Shown here piece after piece: positions 1-8,781 of a stretch of 64,000 bases of DNA. The DNA lies in the NCBI RefSeq assembly GCF_028736175.1, contig NZ_CP117880.1:2356001-2420000 (forward strand), in the 5' to 3' direction. The translations under genes were made by a program, and so were the position numbers. The DNA comes from Sphingobacterium oryzagri (GTDB lineage Bacteria; Bacteroidota; Bacteroidia; Sphingobacteriales; Sphingobacteriaceae). The notes under the pieces are model-generated. The model had not been told where the DNA came from and did not search any database. It saw nothing but the letters and a program-made list of their open reading frames with translations. Position 1 is the first letter of the stretch; each line of letters starts with the position of its first letter.

Positions 1-7
1 TGTTATG

Positions 8-961
8 TTACTCTACAACAACACCCATTTTACTAAACTTTTCAATGCGCTCGTTTACTAACGTATCGGCATCTTTCAGGCTAAGTTCCGAAATATCTGC
101 TAGGATTTTAGCTTTTAGATTTTCTGCCGTAATCGTCGGATCCTGGTGTGCGCCACCAATCGGCTCTTCGATAATGCCGTCAATTAAGGCATTTTTCAAC
201 ATATCTTCTGCTGTCAATTTCAACGAGTCGGCAGCCTTTTCTTTCTGATCCCAGCTTCTGTATAAAATAGAAGAGCAAGATTCTGGCGAAATAACGGAGT
301 ACCATGTATTTTGTAACATATATACGCGGTCGCCCACGCCAATGCCCAAGGCACCACCAGAAGCACCTTCACCAATCACCACACAAATTACCGGCACTTT
401 TAATACCGACATTTCGAGCAGGTTGCGAGCGATAGCTTCACCTTGTCCGCGTTCTTCTGCCTCTAAACCAGGGTAAGCACCCATCGTATCTATAAACGTG
501 ACAATCGGCTTGTTAAATTTTTCAGCCATTTTCATCAATCGAAGTGCTTTACGGTAACCTTCCGGATTGGCCATCCCGAAATTACGGAATTGACGCTCTT
601 TCGTATTCTTTCCTTTTTGATGACCGATAACCATTACAGATTGACCGCCGATAGAAGCAATACCGCCGATAATAGCTTTATCATCCTTTACGGTGCGATC
701 ACCGTGTAACTCGATAAACTCTTCGCATAACATCTCGATATAATCAAAAGTCTGCGGGCGGTCAGGGTGACGAGACATCTGTACTTTTTGCCATCCCGAC
801 ATATTTGTATAAATATCTTTCTTCGTTTCTTCAAGCTTTGTCTGTAGTTCATTTACGGTGGCGCTCATGTCTACTTTCGTTTTTTCTTGAACCTGTAATA
901 CCTTTTCTATCTGTGTTTGCAAATCTGCAATAGGCTTTTCAAAATCAAATGTTGTTTGCAT
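8..961 (-). CDS. accA: Acetyl-CoA carboxylase carboxyltransferase subunit alpha
   Basis: AccA forms the carboxyltransferase with AccD and moves CO2 from carboxybiotin to acetyl-CoA, giving malonyl-CoA for fatty acid synthesis. The 317-residue length is normal for the family. The N-terminal coiled coil (about residues 1-60) is followed by the crotonase-like carboxyltransferase core with the Gly-rich stretch [20 protein letters not shown], which lines the acetyl-CoA/biotin site. The stop lies at the left edge, so the gene is complete. accD is not in view. No clear -7 element is seen upstream of the ATG. Assignment is by direct recognition of the family. Confidence 0.97.
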   Translation of the reverse strand: MQTTFDFEKPIADLQTQIEKVLQVQEKTKVDMSATVNELQTKLEETKKDIYTNMSGWQKVQMSRHPDRPQTFDYIEMLCEEFIELHGDRTVKDDKAIIGGIASIGGQSVMVIGHQKGKNTKERQFRNFGMANPEGYRKALRLMKMAEKFNKPIVTFIDTMGAYPGLEAEERGQGEAIARNLLEMSVLKVPVICVVIGEGASGGALGIGVGDRVYMLQNTWYSVISPESCSSILYRSWDQKEKAADSLKLTAEDMLKNALIDGIIEEPIGGAHQDPTITAENLKAKILADISELSLKDADTLVNERIEKFSKMGVVVE

Positions 962-1224
962 AATTATATGTATCTAGCACATTTCAGCTTGCTAAGTTAA
1001 TTTATTTTTGTGTATTTTAAAACGAAGCACGGCGATTAGTTGATTAAGTTTTTTGTAATCAATAGCTTGCATTCGTCATATGTACGGGCTTTTATGCACT
1101 TTAACGCATCTTAGCCGCTGGAATAGCCGTTCAACGGTGCATGATGCTCAGCTATAGTGCAGCTAATTTATTTTTGACATTGTAACAGCCGCTGAAAAAT
1201 GATATTTTAGCTTGCTTTATCACC

Positions 1225-2109
1225 ATGACGGAAGAGAAAAAAAACACAAACAACTGGCAATTCCTGGCAAAGTTACTGCTCTGGATATTGTTGTATACCT
1301 CTTTTTGGTATTTCGAAGATTTTTATAAATCACATAAATTTTTAGACAACGCATCCAATGCGCTTAACTTATTTTTGACGGCCAGCATCGTCTATTCCAT
1401 TGGTCGCTACATCATTATTACACTGTACAAAAAAAGACATGAGCACCACAGCGTGCGGGGCAACTTTGTTTTGGGCATTAACCGCCTTATGGCGGTACTC
1501 AATACCAGTACCGCAGTGATTGCCATTATGCTGGCCTTGGGTATTGACCCGCGAGAATTTGTGACCAGCTTGACGATTGTCGCGATGGCCATTGCCGTAA
1601 CATTCCGCGAATATATTACAAATATGCTTTCTGGCTTATTTATTATGTTTAACGATCAACTATCGGTCGGCGATCGCGTGAAGATTGGAGAATACCAAGG
1701 GCGGATCGTGGATATTACGTTTTCCAGTTTGCTTATTCAAGATGAAGAAGATGATATTGTTCTGGTGCCCAACAACCTCGTTTTCACGTCACCCATGGTC
1801 AACTTTTCCGCCCATCGATCCAGCTTGTTTTACGTGAGGTTTGAGTTGCCTTTGCAGGCTGCCGTCGAACTGGATCAATTGGAAGATCGTATCCAGAAAA
1901 CACTCCTTAACCATCCGTACCTCAGCGGAGACGACGACTTGCATCTCAAAGTGGTGGAGATCGGAAAAGACTATGTTAAATATAAAATGGAAATGCACGC
2001 CACGAGCAGTAGCAATAAGTTACACCGGCAGCTGGAAAATGAAATTTTGCGCGAAGTGTTGCAGTTTAAACGCGAATACGATCATCCTAAATCGGAGCCT
2101 GATGTATAG
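1225..2109 (+). CDS. Small-conductance mechanosensitive channel (MscS family)
   Basis: This is a 294-residue inner-membrane channel of the MscS type, which relieves turgor on osmotic downshock. Four hydrophobic segments are visible (about residues 15-35, 45-68, 88-110 and 115-140). The last is the pore-lining TM3 and runs into the beta domain with GDRVKIGEYQGRIVDITF and the PNN motif. The C-terminal half is the usual cytoplasmic alpha/beta domain. A weak promoter (TTG, 20 bases, TATTTTAG) ends about 15 bases before the ATG. The gene converges on coaA. It is single-copy here, and substrate selectivity cannot be judged from sequence. Confidence 0.93.
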   Translation: MTEEKKNTNNWQFLAKLLLWILLYTSFWYFEDFYKSHKFLDNASNALNLFLTASIVYSIGRYIIITLYKKRHEHHSVRGNFVLGINRLMAVLNTSTAVIAIMLALGIDPREFVTSLTIVAMAIAVTFREYITNMLSGLFIMFNDQLSVGDRVKIGEYQGRIVDITFSSLLIQDEEDDIVLVPNNLVFTSPMVNFSAHRSSLFYVRFELPLQAAVELDQLEDRIQKTLLNHPYLSGDDDLHLKVVEIGKDYVKYKMEMHATSSSNKLHRQLENEILREVLQFKREYDHPKSEPDV

Positions 2110-2136
2110 CTCATAGCGCTTACAGATTTTTTCCGC

Positions 2137-3084
2137 TTAAATCTTACGTACTTTAATCTGTTTTACGAAGTGGTGTGAGCCTTTTTCCAGGATCAAATCT
2201 GCACGATAGCGTGTCGGTAAAATATTCTCAAGCAGATTAGGACGGTTAATTTCGTTCCAAATATTGGTCGCCATCGCAAGGCTTTCTTGTTCATCCATAC
2301 CGGCATAACGGTGAAAATAAGATTCTGGATTTTGAAAGGAAGTTGCGCGAAGTGATTCAAAGCGATTGACATACCAATCCATGATATCTTTCTCATCGGC
2401 ATCGACATAGATAGCGTAGTCGAAATAATCGGATACGAACACATTGTTTCGTCGAGAAGAATTAACCTGCAATACATTGATGCCCTCCACAATCAAGATA
2501 TCGGGTTTCACCACGTGTTGTTTGTGATCGGCGACGATATCATATTCCAAATGCGAATACACCGGCACCTCAACCGCTTCTACGCCAGATTTCATGGCGG
2601 CCAGAAAGTTGAGTAGCAATTTGGTATCGTAACTTTCTGGAAAGCCTTTACGATTCAAGATATGCCGCGCATTTAAAACCTTGTTCGGATAAAGGAAACC
2701 ATCCGTCGTAACCAGGTCTACCTTCGGTTTTCCGGGCAGCATGGACAACACCTTTTGCAGCACGCGTGCGGTGGTGCTTTTGCCGACAGCGACCGAACCG
2801 GCAATACCTATCACGAACGGAAGACGTTGCGTATTTTTGTTGAGGAATCCGTTTACGACCGCGTGGGCATCTTTTGTTCGTTCGATAAAGATATTGATCA
2901 GGTGTGCTAGCGGGAAGTATATTTCTTCAATCTCTGTAATGGTCAACGGCTCATTCAGCGCATGCAAATGTTCAACATCATCCTGCGTAAGATTGTAGGA
3001 AAAATGTCCGTTTAAAATTTTCCATTCGGCTCTGTCAAATAGCTGAAACGGACTGCTGACCGCACTAGAATTACTTGAAGACAT
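2137..3084 (-). CDS. coaA: Type I pantothenate kinase
   Basis: CoaA phosphorylates pantothenate with ATP, the first and rate-controlling step of CoA synthesis. The 315-residue protein carries the P-loop GSVAVGKS at residues 96-103, followed by the PanK core (TTDGFLYPN, LIVEGINVLQ). Length and motif order match E. coli-type CoaA, the class inhibited by CoA itself. A perfect -7 element (TATATTTG, 3107-3114) lies 22 bases upstream of the ATG. coaD, a later step of the same pathway, occurs in this window at 40.3 kb but in a different operon. Confidence 0.96.
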   Translation of the reverse strand: MSSSNSSAVSSPFQLFDRAEWKILNGHFSYNLTQDDVEHLHALNEPLTITEIEEIYFPLAHLINIFIERTKDAHAVVNGFLNKNTQRLPFVIGIAGSVAVGKSTTARVLQKVLSMLPGKPKVDLVTTDGFLYPNKVLNARHILNRKGFPESYDTKLLLNFLAAMKSGVEAVEVPVYSHLEYDIVADHKQHVVKPDILIVEGINVLQVNSSRRNNVFVSDYFDYAIYVDADEKDIMDWYVNRFESLRATSFQNPESYFHRYAGMDEQESLAMATNIWNEINRPNLLENILPTRYRADLILEKGSHHFVKQIKVRKI

Positions 3085-3106
3085 ACGTTTATATTTAGAA
3101 CGAGCG

Positions 3107-3114
3107 CAAATATA
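3107..3114 (-). promoter_or_regulatory. -7 promoter element of coaA
   Basis: TATATTTG on the minus strand fits the Bacteroidota consensus TANNTTTG. It would place the transcript start about 15-20 bases before the coaA ATG. No good -33 TTG is seen at the expected spacing. Confidence 0.55.
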
Positions 3115-3144
3115 CTATGTATAAGCACATATCTGCGTAACAAT

Positions 3145-3546
3145 TTATATTAAATTACTCTCAATAACAATCGGGCTGTTCAACATTTGATGTACCGGGC
3201 ATTTTTCCGCAATAGTAAGTAAGCGCTGCCGTTGCGCATCGTCTAACTGACCTGATAAGCGAATATGACAGTGCATAAACGTCGTTTTCTGTAAATCGGT
3301 GCGTTGCTGACTCATGGACATAGTAATCTCGACGGATTCCAAATCCCATGATTTTCTGTCAGCATACATCCGCAAAGTCATCGCTTTACAAGTCGCTACT
3401 GAAGACAGTAAATATTCGGTAGGCGAGGGACCTAAATCTGTTCCGCCTACGTCCGTTGGCTCATCCGCCAACAACTGATGTTCGGCTACTTCAATTACTG
3501 TTTTGTAGCGGTCGCGTCCCATGTGTACGCGTATATCTCTTGACAT
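3145..3546 (-). CDS. OsmC family peroxiredoxin-like protein
   Basis: OsmC/Ohr-family proteins reduce organic hydroperoxides with a pair of reactive cysteines. In this 133-residue protein these are Cys53 (ATCKAMT) and Cys116 (EKCPVHQ), in the expected places. The family signature GPSPTEYLLSS precedes the first. It sits 12 bases downstream of mgsA on the same strand and is probably co-transcribed with it. That pairing would join two defences against reactive small metabolites. Whether it is OsmC, Ohr or the YhfA-like branch is not settled; the short N-terminus favours the YhfA-like branch. Confidence 0.9.
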   Translation of the reverse strand: MSRDIRVHMGRDRYKTVIEVAEHQLLADEPTDVGGTDLGPSPTEYLLSSVATCKAMTLRMYADRKSWDLESVEITMSMSQQRTDLQKTTFMHCHIRLSGQLDDAQRQRLLTIAEKCPVHQMLNSPIVIESNLI

Positions 3547-3558
3547 ATAAGTTAAAAA

Positions 3559-3924
3559 CTATAACAAACCTTCAATAATCAAACTCCCGGTGGCCGGATT
3601 GGTCGCTAGCGGCACGTTGTATAAATCAGAAATACGCATCAACATCAAAATATCCGGTTCATGCACATGTTTGCCTAAAGGATCTCTAAAAAAAATGATG
3701 CCATCTACTTTTCCTTCGGCCGTTAGTGCTGCTATCTGCGCATCGCCGCCCATTGGTCCGCTAAGTTTAAGTTCCACTTCCAAGCCTGTCTGCCGGATGT
3801 AGGAGCCCGTTGTTCCGGTGGCGATGATATTGGCTTGGCGTAAATATTCCAAATGATCTTTCACGAAGGCCACCATATCTGCTTTTTTTCCATCGTGCGC
3901 AATAAGGGCTAAGGTTTTTTTCAT
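3559..3924 (-). CDS. mgsA: Methylglyoxal synthase
   Basis: MgsA converts dihydroxyacetone phosphate to methylglyoxal and phosphate, a bypass used when sugar phosphates build up and phosphate is short. The 121-residue protein has the N-terminal AHDGKK motif (residues 9-14), the catalytic GPMGGD (56-61, Asp61) and the phosphate/proton-relay region with His88 (HVHEPD). It lacks the C-terminal extension of the 150-residue E. coli enzyme, as is usual in this phylum. It lies 20 bases after spmAB and 12 before the osmC-like gene, so an spmAB-mgsA-osmC operon is likely. Confidence 0.95.
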   Translation of the reverse strand: MKKTLALIAHDGKKADMVAFVKDHLEYLRQANIIATGTTGSYIRQTGLEVELKLSGPMGGDAQIAALTAEGKVDGIIFFRDPLGKHVHEPDILMLMRISDLYNVPLATNPATGSLIIEGLL

Positions 3925-3944
3925 TGTTATTGAGGTTTTAATAG

Positions 3945-5177
3945 TTATCCAAAAAATATATAGGCTAAAATGATCGCAGCGATCAAGCCAACAACATCGG
4001 CAATTAATCCGCAGGTCAATGCATAACGCGTATTTTTAATACCAACAGAACCAAAGTATACGGCCAATACGTAGAACGTAGTTTCAGACGATCCTTGAAT
4101 AATGCTGGCCAGGCGGCCTTGAAAAGAATCTACACCATAGGTTTGCATGACATCCACCATTAAACCGCGGGCACCGCCACCGCTCAACGTTTTCATCAAG
4201 CCTACTGGCAATGCAGGAACAAAGCGTGTATCCATGCCGAGCGACGAAAATATGAACGCAATACCATTAACGATGTAATCCATGCAACCAGTCGCACGAA
4301 ATGCGGCGATAGCAACCAAAATAGCTATTAAAAAAGGGATGATCATCACGGCAGTGGAAAATCCTTCTTTAGCGCCGTCGATAAATGCATCATACACATT
4401 GATCTTTTTGATTGCGCCAAATACAATAAACAGCATGATGATAGAAAAAATAAGTAAACCACCGATAAGCCCGGTAATTTTTTCAATCTGCTCGGGCGGC
4501 AGTCCGCTTAAACCAAAATATAGTAAGCACATTAAACCCAGAAAGAATCCAAGAAATAACAGAACGGGCAAATTGAAAAGGTTAATTTTTTGGTAAATAG
4601 CTACCGCGATCATGCCTGATACGAAGGAAATGAAAGTCCCGATCAAAGCGGGAATAAAAATATCTGCAGGATTGGCTGCACCACTCGCCATCCGAAGTGC
4701 AATGACTGACGTCGGAATCAACGTAATGCCCGCTGTATTCAACACCAGGAACATAATCTGCGCATTGGTCGCGGTATCTTTTGCCGGATTTAGTTCTTGC
4801 AGTTCTTTCATTGCTTTAAGACCAACGGGTGTCGCTGCATTGTCTAATCCTAACATATTGGCCGAAAAGTTCATGATGATCGATCCATTTGCCGGATGGT
4901 TTTTCGGAACTCCTGGGAATAATTTACTGAAAAACGGATTGACTCCCTTCGCAAAAAGCGTAATCATGCCCGCCTGCTCGCCAACTTTCATAATGCCCAG
5001 CCAAAAGGTCATGATTCCTACCAGACCGAGTGAAAGCTCGGCGCCCGTTTTTGCACTGTCAAAAAGACTATTGATCAATAAGGTAAATATTTCAGTATCG
5101 CCAAGGAATATCAATTTTATCAAGGCAACCACAAAAGCGATCACAAAAAAGGCTATCCAAACGTAATTTAATGCCAT
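3945..5177 (-). CDS. Fused SpmA-SpmB nucleoside-recognition (Gate-domain) membrane protein
   Basis: The 410-residue polytopic membrane protein joins two Gate/nucleoside-recognition domains. The first half (GAELSLGLVGIMTFWLGIMK, then NMLGLDNAATPVGLKAM) matches SpmA. The second half (EGFSTAVMIIPFLIAILVAI, ending in the GSSETTFYVLAVYFGSVGIK motif) matches SpmB. Firmicutes encode these as two spore-maturation genes. In non-sporulating Bacteroidota the fusion is common and its role is unknown, perhaps solute transport. It leads the probable operon with mgsA and the osmC-like gene. The name should not be read as evidence of sporulation. Confidence 0.9.
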   Translation of the reverse strand: MALNYVWIAFFVIAFVVALIKLIFLGDTEIFTLLINSLFDSAKTGAELSLGLVGIMTFWLGIMKVGEQAGMITLFAKGVNPFFSKLFPGVPKNHPANGSIIMNFSANMLGLDNAATPVGLKAMKELQELNPAKDTATNAQIMFLVLNTAGITLIPTSVIALRMASGAANPADIFIPALIGTFISFVSGMIAVAIYQKINLFNLPVLLFLGFFLGLMCLLYFGLSGLPPEQIEKITGLIGGLLIFSIIMLFIVFGAIKKINVYDAFIDGAKEGFSTAVMIIPFLIAILVAIAAFRATGCMDYIVNGIAFIFSSLGMDTRFVPALPVGLMKTLSGGGARGLMVDVMQTYGVDSFQGRLASIIQGSSETTFYVLAVYFGSVGIKNTRYALTCGLIADVVGLIAAIILAYIFFG

Positions 5178-5232
5178 AAAAACAGTTTACGTCGTAAATG
5201 TAAGGTTTATGCTGCAAAAGCGGCCTTAAAGA

Positions 5233-6282
5233 TTAATTTTTTAGGAAATTCCATACCGATCGATCTTTGTCGTTTCGCTTGTCCCGAATTAAATCTTTGA
5301 CAATTCGGTTCAACAAATCCTCATGATCGCTGACCAGCTTATCGGCCAATGCGGTAATTTTTTGGATGTTGCTCAACGTTGCCGCATCCATTGATGGATC
5401 GATCGATGAGAGGTTATTGGGTTCTATGCGTATGTAATTTTCGCTCTTGTCAACCGAATGAAAGAGCTGTTTAAGATAATAATCAGTGCTTTCAGCAGAA
5501 CTGCTGCTCATAATATCGACCAGCGCCGGGCCAATCGAGATGGCGCGCTTCTTTTTAAAATCTTCGTAATCATACGATATTTTTGATAGGCCTGTGCCCA
5601 GAGAAAGTATCCAAACATCATCTATTTTATACGTGTTGTAGCTTTTGATCACTTCCAATAATGCTGATAGCGAAGGGTTGTGAGAAAACACCCCACCATC
5701 AACCAGCGGATAGCGCGTTTTTGCCAATGAAAATACCTCGGCTACCGAGAAATACGTAGGCGCTGCTGAAGTTGCTCTGCATACATCGCGAATGTAAAAA
5801 TCGCGTGAATCGCCATGCGAGATTGCCTTTTGCTGCCTAAACAAATGATTCTTGCGAAGTTCGATGTTATAGGCTGTGATGATACAGGGTTTTAGTAGCT
5901 CACTCAGCTTCCGGTCGCCAAAATACGCAGCCAATATTTTTTCCAGCACGGTGTTATCATAGAGTTCACTTAGCAAACCAAAGCGGCTTAAAAAACGGCG
6001 CCATGGCTTAGCCGCGAAGATCTCGCTGCCGTGTTCTAAATAAATAGCTAAGGCTTCTTTTGCGCCATACTTTTGCTTTCCGGAACCATCGTCGGCAGGA
6101 CATAGCAAGATGGAAAGCAATATACCGCCCGTGCTGGTTCCCGCAAAAAAATCGAAATAATCGGTTAGATGAGCATCTGGATCTTTGGTTGCTTCGCGGA
6201 TTTTTTCTTCCAGCGCAACTAAAAACATACCGGGAATAATACCCCGGATTCCACCGCCATCGATCGAAAGGATTCTTTTCAT
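5233..6282 (-). CDS. Patatin-like phospholipase
   Basis: Patatins are Ser-Asp dyad lipid acyl hydrolases. The 349-residue protein begins directly with the oxyanion-hole motif DGGGIRG (residues 8-14). The nucleophile elbow GTSTGG follows (48-53, Ser50), and the catalytic Asp is in DGG (195-197). No signal peptide is present, so it acts in the cytoplasm or at the inner membrane face. Its form resembles CapV-type effectors, but no nucleotidyltransferase, Cap2/Cap3 or other defence gene is adjacent, so a housekeeping lipase is the safer call. It is transcribed alone between spmAB and a GNAT gene, with an 11-bp hairpin upstream (6332-6357). Confidence 0.93.
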   Translation of the reverse strand: MKRILSIDGGGIRGIIPGMFLVALEEKIREATKDPDAHLTDYFDFFAGTSTGGILLSILLCPADDGSGKQKYGAKEALAIYLEHGSEIFAAKPWRRFLSRFGLLSELYDNTVLEKILAAYFGDRKLSELLKPCIITAYNIELRKNHLFRQQKAISHGDSRDFYIRDVCRATSAAPTYFSVAEVFSLAKTRYPLVDGGVFSHNPSLSALLEVIKSYNTYKIDDVWILSLGTGLSKISYDYEDFKKKRAISIGPALVDIMSSSSAESTDYYLKQLFHSVDKSENYIRIEPNNLSSIDPSMDAATLSNIQKITALADKLVSDHEDLLNRIVKDLIRDKRNDKDRSVWNFLKN

Positions 6283-6331
6283 TGTATGTTGGGTTTGCAG
6301 ATGGACTAATTTAGGGAAAATGAACGAAATG

Positions 6332-6357
6332 TGCTTACGTTTTATGAAACGTAAGCA
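6332..6357. repeat. Perfect 11-bp inverted repeat between GNAT and patatin genes
   Basis: TGCTTACGTTT at 6332-6342 pairs with AAACGTAAGCA at 6347-6357 around a four-base loop. It lies after the end of the GNAT gene and before the patatin start, both on the minus strand. The minus-strand downstream tract is only moderately T-rich (CATTTCGTTCATTTT). It could be the GNAT terminator or an operator for the patatin gene. Confidence 0.6.
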
Positions 6358-6407
6358 TCACAAAGTTTCACGTTAAATTAATCGCATAGTAAAGCTTGAT
6401 ACAACTA

Positions 6408-6932
6408 CTAGATAATTAATTTTTTCATCATAATGTCAACCTGTTTATCACTACCAAGTTGAAAACTATGCTTGTCAAATGCTTGAAAGCCGTTTTTTTC
6501 GTAAAATCTGATGGCCTTTTCATTCTTTTCCCAAACGGCTAGCCATACATAATGTTTAGCTGTAGATTTAGCCTGCTGCAAGGCTTTTTCGAACAACGCT
6601 TGCCCGATTCGATTGCCTTGATGACTGCTTTTTACGTATATTCTTTCAATTTCCAAAGCATCTTCGTCTTGCAACTCGGTTTGCTCGGCGGACCAATTGA
6701 GTTTTAGATATCCCACAGGAACATGATCCCAGTAAGCGATAAAAAACTGCGAACATAGCGTATTAACTTCTTCAGTAACCCGCGATTCACTAAAATGCTC
6801 TTCTAAGTATTGCTGCATATCTGCTTCCGAATTGCTTGCTGCAAAGGTTTCGTAAAATGTTTCCCGGCCTAATCGCTGAATAAGGGCGATATCCTGTTGC
6901 GTGGCTGCTCTGATGTCGGCTGATAATGTCAT
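6408..6932 (-). CDS. GNAT family N-acetyltransferase
   Basis: The 174-residue protein has the GNAT fold with the acetyl-CoA binding motif A region IERIYVKSSHQGNRIGQALF (R/Q-x-x-G-x-G/A as QGNRIGQA) and the C-terminal NEKAIRFYEKNGF motif. The acceptor substrate cannot be told; small amines and protein N-termini are both known for the family. It is divergent from the MocR regulator at 7020, with only 87 bases between starts, so it is a good candidate for regulation by that protein. A perfect -7 element (TATTTTTG, minus strand, 6972-6979) precedes it. Confidence 0.9.
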   Translation of the reverse strand: MTLSADIRAATQQDIALIQRLGRETFYETFAASNSEADMQQYLEEHFSESRVTEEVNTLCSQFFIAYWDHVPVGYLKLNWSAEQTELQDEDALEIERIYVKSSHQGNRIGQALFEKALQQAKSTAKHYVWLAVWEKNEKAIRFYEKNGFQAFDKHSFQLGSDKQVDIMMKKLII

Positions 6933-6971
6933 AAAGTGGAATTAATGTTCTTTTTAACGTTTTGTTTCCAG

Positions 6972-6979
6972 CAAAAATA
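6972..6979 (-). promoter_or_regulatory. -7 promoter element of the GNAT gene
   Basis: TATTTTTG on the minus strand fits TANNTTTG exactly and lies about 40 bases before the GNAT ATG, inside the short region shared with the divergent MocR gene. Confidence 0.5.
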
Positions 6980-7019
6980 ATGCGATATTGGCTTTCTGTG
7001 GTGATCCAATAACAATAAT

Positions 7020-8507
7020 ATGGGTAGTCCATTTAGACATGAACCATTTGGCGAATTTGTAGCAGATAGTAGGAGTGACCGCGCTATATATTTACAGTTG
7101 GCAGATTTCATTTTGAAACAGATAACAACAGGTAATATGCAGGCCGGTCAGCGTTTGCCCAGCACGCGCGTTGCTGCCAATGCGCTCCACATAAATCGAC
7201 TGACGATTGCTCGCGCATATGATGCGTTACAGATCGAAGGCTGGTTGACGAGCGCTGTAGGCAAAGGAACATTCGTTGCGCAACACATTCCAACAACTAC
7301 AGCGATCAAGCTCCATCATAAACGGCCCGGATCCGCGCTGTTGCAGTCGGGGTTCGCGGTACAGCAAAAATCATATCCAAACAAGGTGAAGGACTTCGTT
7401 TCTCCGCTGCTGCACTTGGATGATGGCTATCCCGATCCAAGGCTGGCCCCGCTATCGGAATTTTACCGCGCATACCGCAACGAACTCTCGCGCGGTGGAT
7501 TGTATAATAAGTTTGGAAGTTACGGCAATCCTGCCGGGCCGTCAAGATACCGATCGGCATTGTCTGCTTATTTAAACCAGTCGCGCAATTTGAAAACAAG
7601 CATGGAAAATATTCTTTCGGTGCGGGGCACGCTGATGGGCATTAATTTGGTGTGCACGGCGTTGATCGCGCCCGGCGAAATTGTCGTTTCTGGCGTCCCA
7701 GGCTGGACGAGGGCCGAGCATAATTTTCTCCAAGTAGGCGCAAAACATATCGGCATTTCGGTCGATGAACATGGTTTGGTGGTAGATGAGCTCGCTGCAA
7801 TTTGTAAAAGGCAGCGTGTGCGTATGGTTTACGTTACGCCACACCATCATTATCCAACAACAGTTTCATTACGCATTGATCGTCGATTACAATTATTAGA
7901 ACTCGCCAATACTTATGGCTTTATCATATTTGAAGATGATTACGACTTCGACTTTCACTACCGAAGCCGGCCGCTGTTGCCTTTAGCGAGTGCAGACGAT
8001 CGCGGCATGGTTATATATGGCGGCTCTTTTAGCAAAAGTTTTTCGCCGGCTTTTCGCATGGGCTATCTGGCAGCGCCTCAAAACGTGATTGAACATTTGG
8101 CGCAAACGCGTATTTTGCTGGATCGTCAGGGCGATCATGTGTTGGACAATGCGATGGCGTCGCTGTTAGATGATGGCACGATTTCGCGCTACCTGAGGCG
8201 AACATTACCCGTTTATACGTCGCGTAGAGATCATTTTGCCAAACTGTTGGAATCGGAGTTAGCTGATTTCCTGACGTTTTCTTTGCCAGCGGGCGGAATG
8301 AGTATCTGGGCGCAATTTGACCGGCGTATCAATACCGTTTCTTTAGCAAAAAAAGCGATGGAAAAGGGGCTTTACATAGGAGATGGAGAGGCACATCGAT
8401 ACCCGAACTTCGACGCTAATGCTATTCGTTTAGGTTTCGCATCGTGCACGGATGCCGAGCAGCAACAAAGTGTGGATATACTACGGCAGGTTTTACAGAA
8501 GTTGTGA
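7020..8507 (+). CDS. PLP-dependent MocR/PdxR-type transcriptional regulator (GntR HTH plus aminotransferase domain)
   Basis: The 495-residue protein combines an N-terminal GntR-type winged helix (about residues 18-85: IYLQLADFILKQI, RLPSTRVAANAL) with a class I aminotransferase-like domain. The PLP-binding lysine lies in GGSFSKSFSPAFRMGY, and the region IIFEDDYDFDFHYR is typical of MocR proteins. These regulators sense PLP or an amino-acid adduct, and many control pyridoxal synthesis or transport genes. No pdxS/pdxT or transporter is adjacent here. The only divergent partner is the GNAT gene, so its target may be that enzyme. Autoregulation from the shared region is usual in the family. Confidence 0.94.
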   Translation: MGSPFRHEPFGEFVADSRSDRAIYLQLADFILKQITTGNMQAGQRLPSTRVAANALHINRLTIARAYDALQIEGWLTSAVGKGTFVAQHIPTTTAIKLHHKRPGSALLQSGFAVQQKSYPNKVKDFVSPLLHLDDGYPDPRLAPLSEFYRAYRNELSRGGLYNKFGSYGNPAGPSRYRSALSAYLNQSRNLKTSMENILSVRGTLMGINLVCTALIAPGEIVVSGVPGWTRAEHNFLQVGAKHIGISVDEHGLVVDELAAICKRQRVRMVYVTPHHHYPTTVSLRIDRRLQLLELANTYGFIIFEDDYDFDFHYRSRPLLPLASADDRGMVIYGGSFSKSFSPAFRMGYLAAPQNVIEHLAQTRILLDRQGDHVLDNAMASLLDDGTISRYLRRTLPVYTSRRDHFAKLLESELADFLTFSLPAGGMSIWAQFDRRINTVSLAKKAMEKGLYIGDGEAHRYPNFDANAIRLGFASCTDAEQQQSVDILRQVLQKL

Positions 8508-8543
8508 TAAACTGATTGTTATTAGTTGCAATTGCAGGTTAGC

Positions 8544-8780
8544 TTACTTCAAATACATTGCCTCTTTATGCTGCAGCACAGCTTTTATCGTCGGCGTACC
8601 GTTTTTGAGGAGGGCTTCATGATGTGGCGCTGCTATAATCACTTTATGACTGCGACCATTGGCTTCCAAAAAAAACAACGCACCGTTGGTCGCATTTTTT
8701 TCATCGATCAGTAAGGTGTATTTTTCTGCGGGCAGTTCCATTAACTGCAGTTTACTGAAAAGTTTAATAAGTTGTTCCAT
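8544..8780 (-). CDS. Conserved small protein of unknown function
   Basis: I do not recognise this 78-residue protein. The ATG at 8780 was chosen (N-terminus MEQLIKLFSKLQ) because it starts one base after the stop of the universal stress gene, whereas the upstream in-frame ATG at 8804 would overlap that gene. The sequence looks like a small soluble alpha/beta protein, with charged helices at the N-terminus and strands later (KYTLLIDEKN, ALFFLEANG), and no Cys or membrane segment. It is almost certainly co-transcribed with the Usp gene. Confidence 0.6.
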   Translation of the reverse strand: MEQLIKLFSKLQLMELPAEKYTLLIDEKNATNGALFFLEANGRSHKVIIAAPHHEALLKNGTPTIKAVLQHKEAMYLK

Positions 8781-8781
8781 A

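Noticed and set aside
4282-5166. Two plus-strand open frames opposite spmAB
   Set aside because: They mirror the hydrophobic codons of the minus-strand membrane protein and have no start signals.
3945-5177. Spore maturation function from the SpmA/SpmB match
   Set aside because: The fusion is frequent in non-sporulating Bacteroidota and no other sporulation gene is present.
5233-6282. Patatin as a CapV effector of a CBASS defence system
   Set aside because: No cGAS/DncV-like nucleotidyltransferase or ancillary gene is nearby; neighbours are housekeeping genes (spmAB, mgsA, GNAT).
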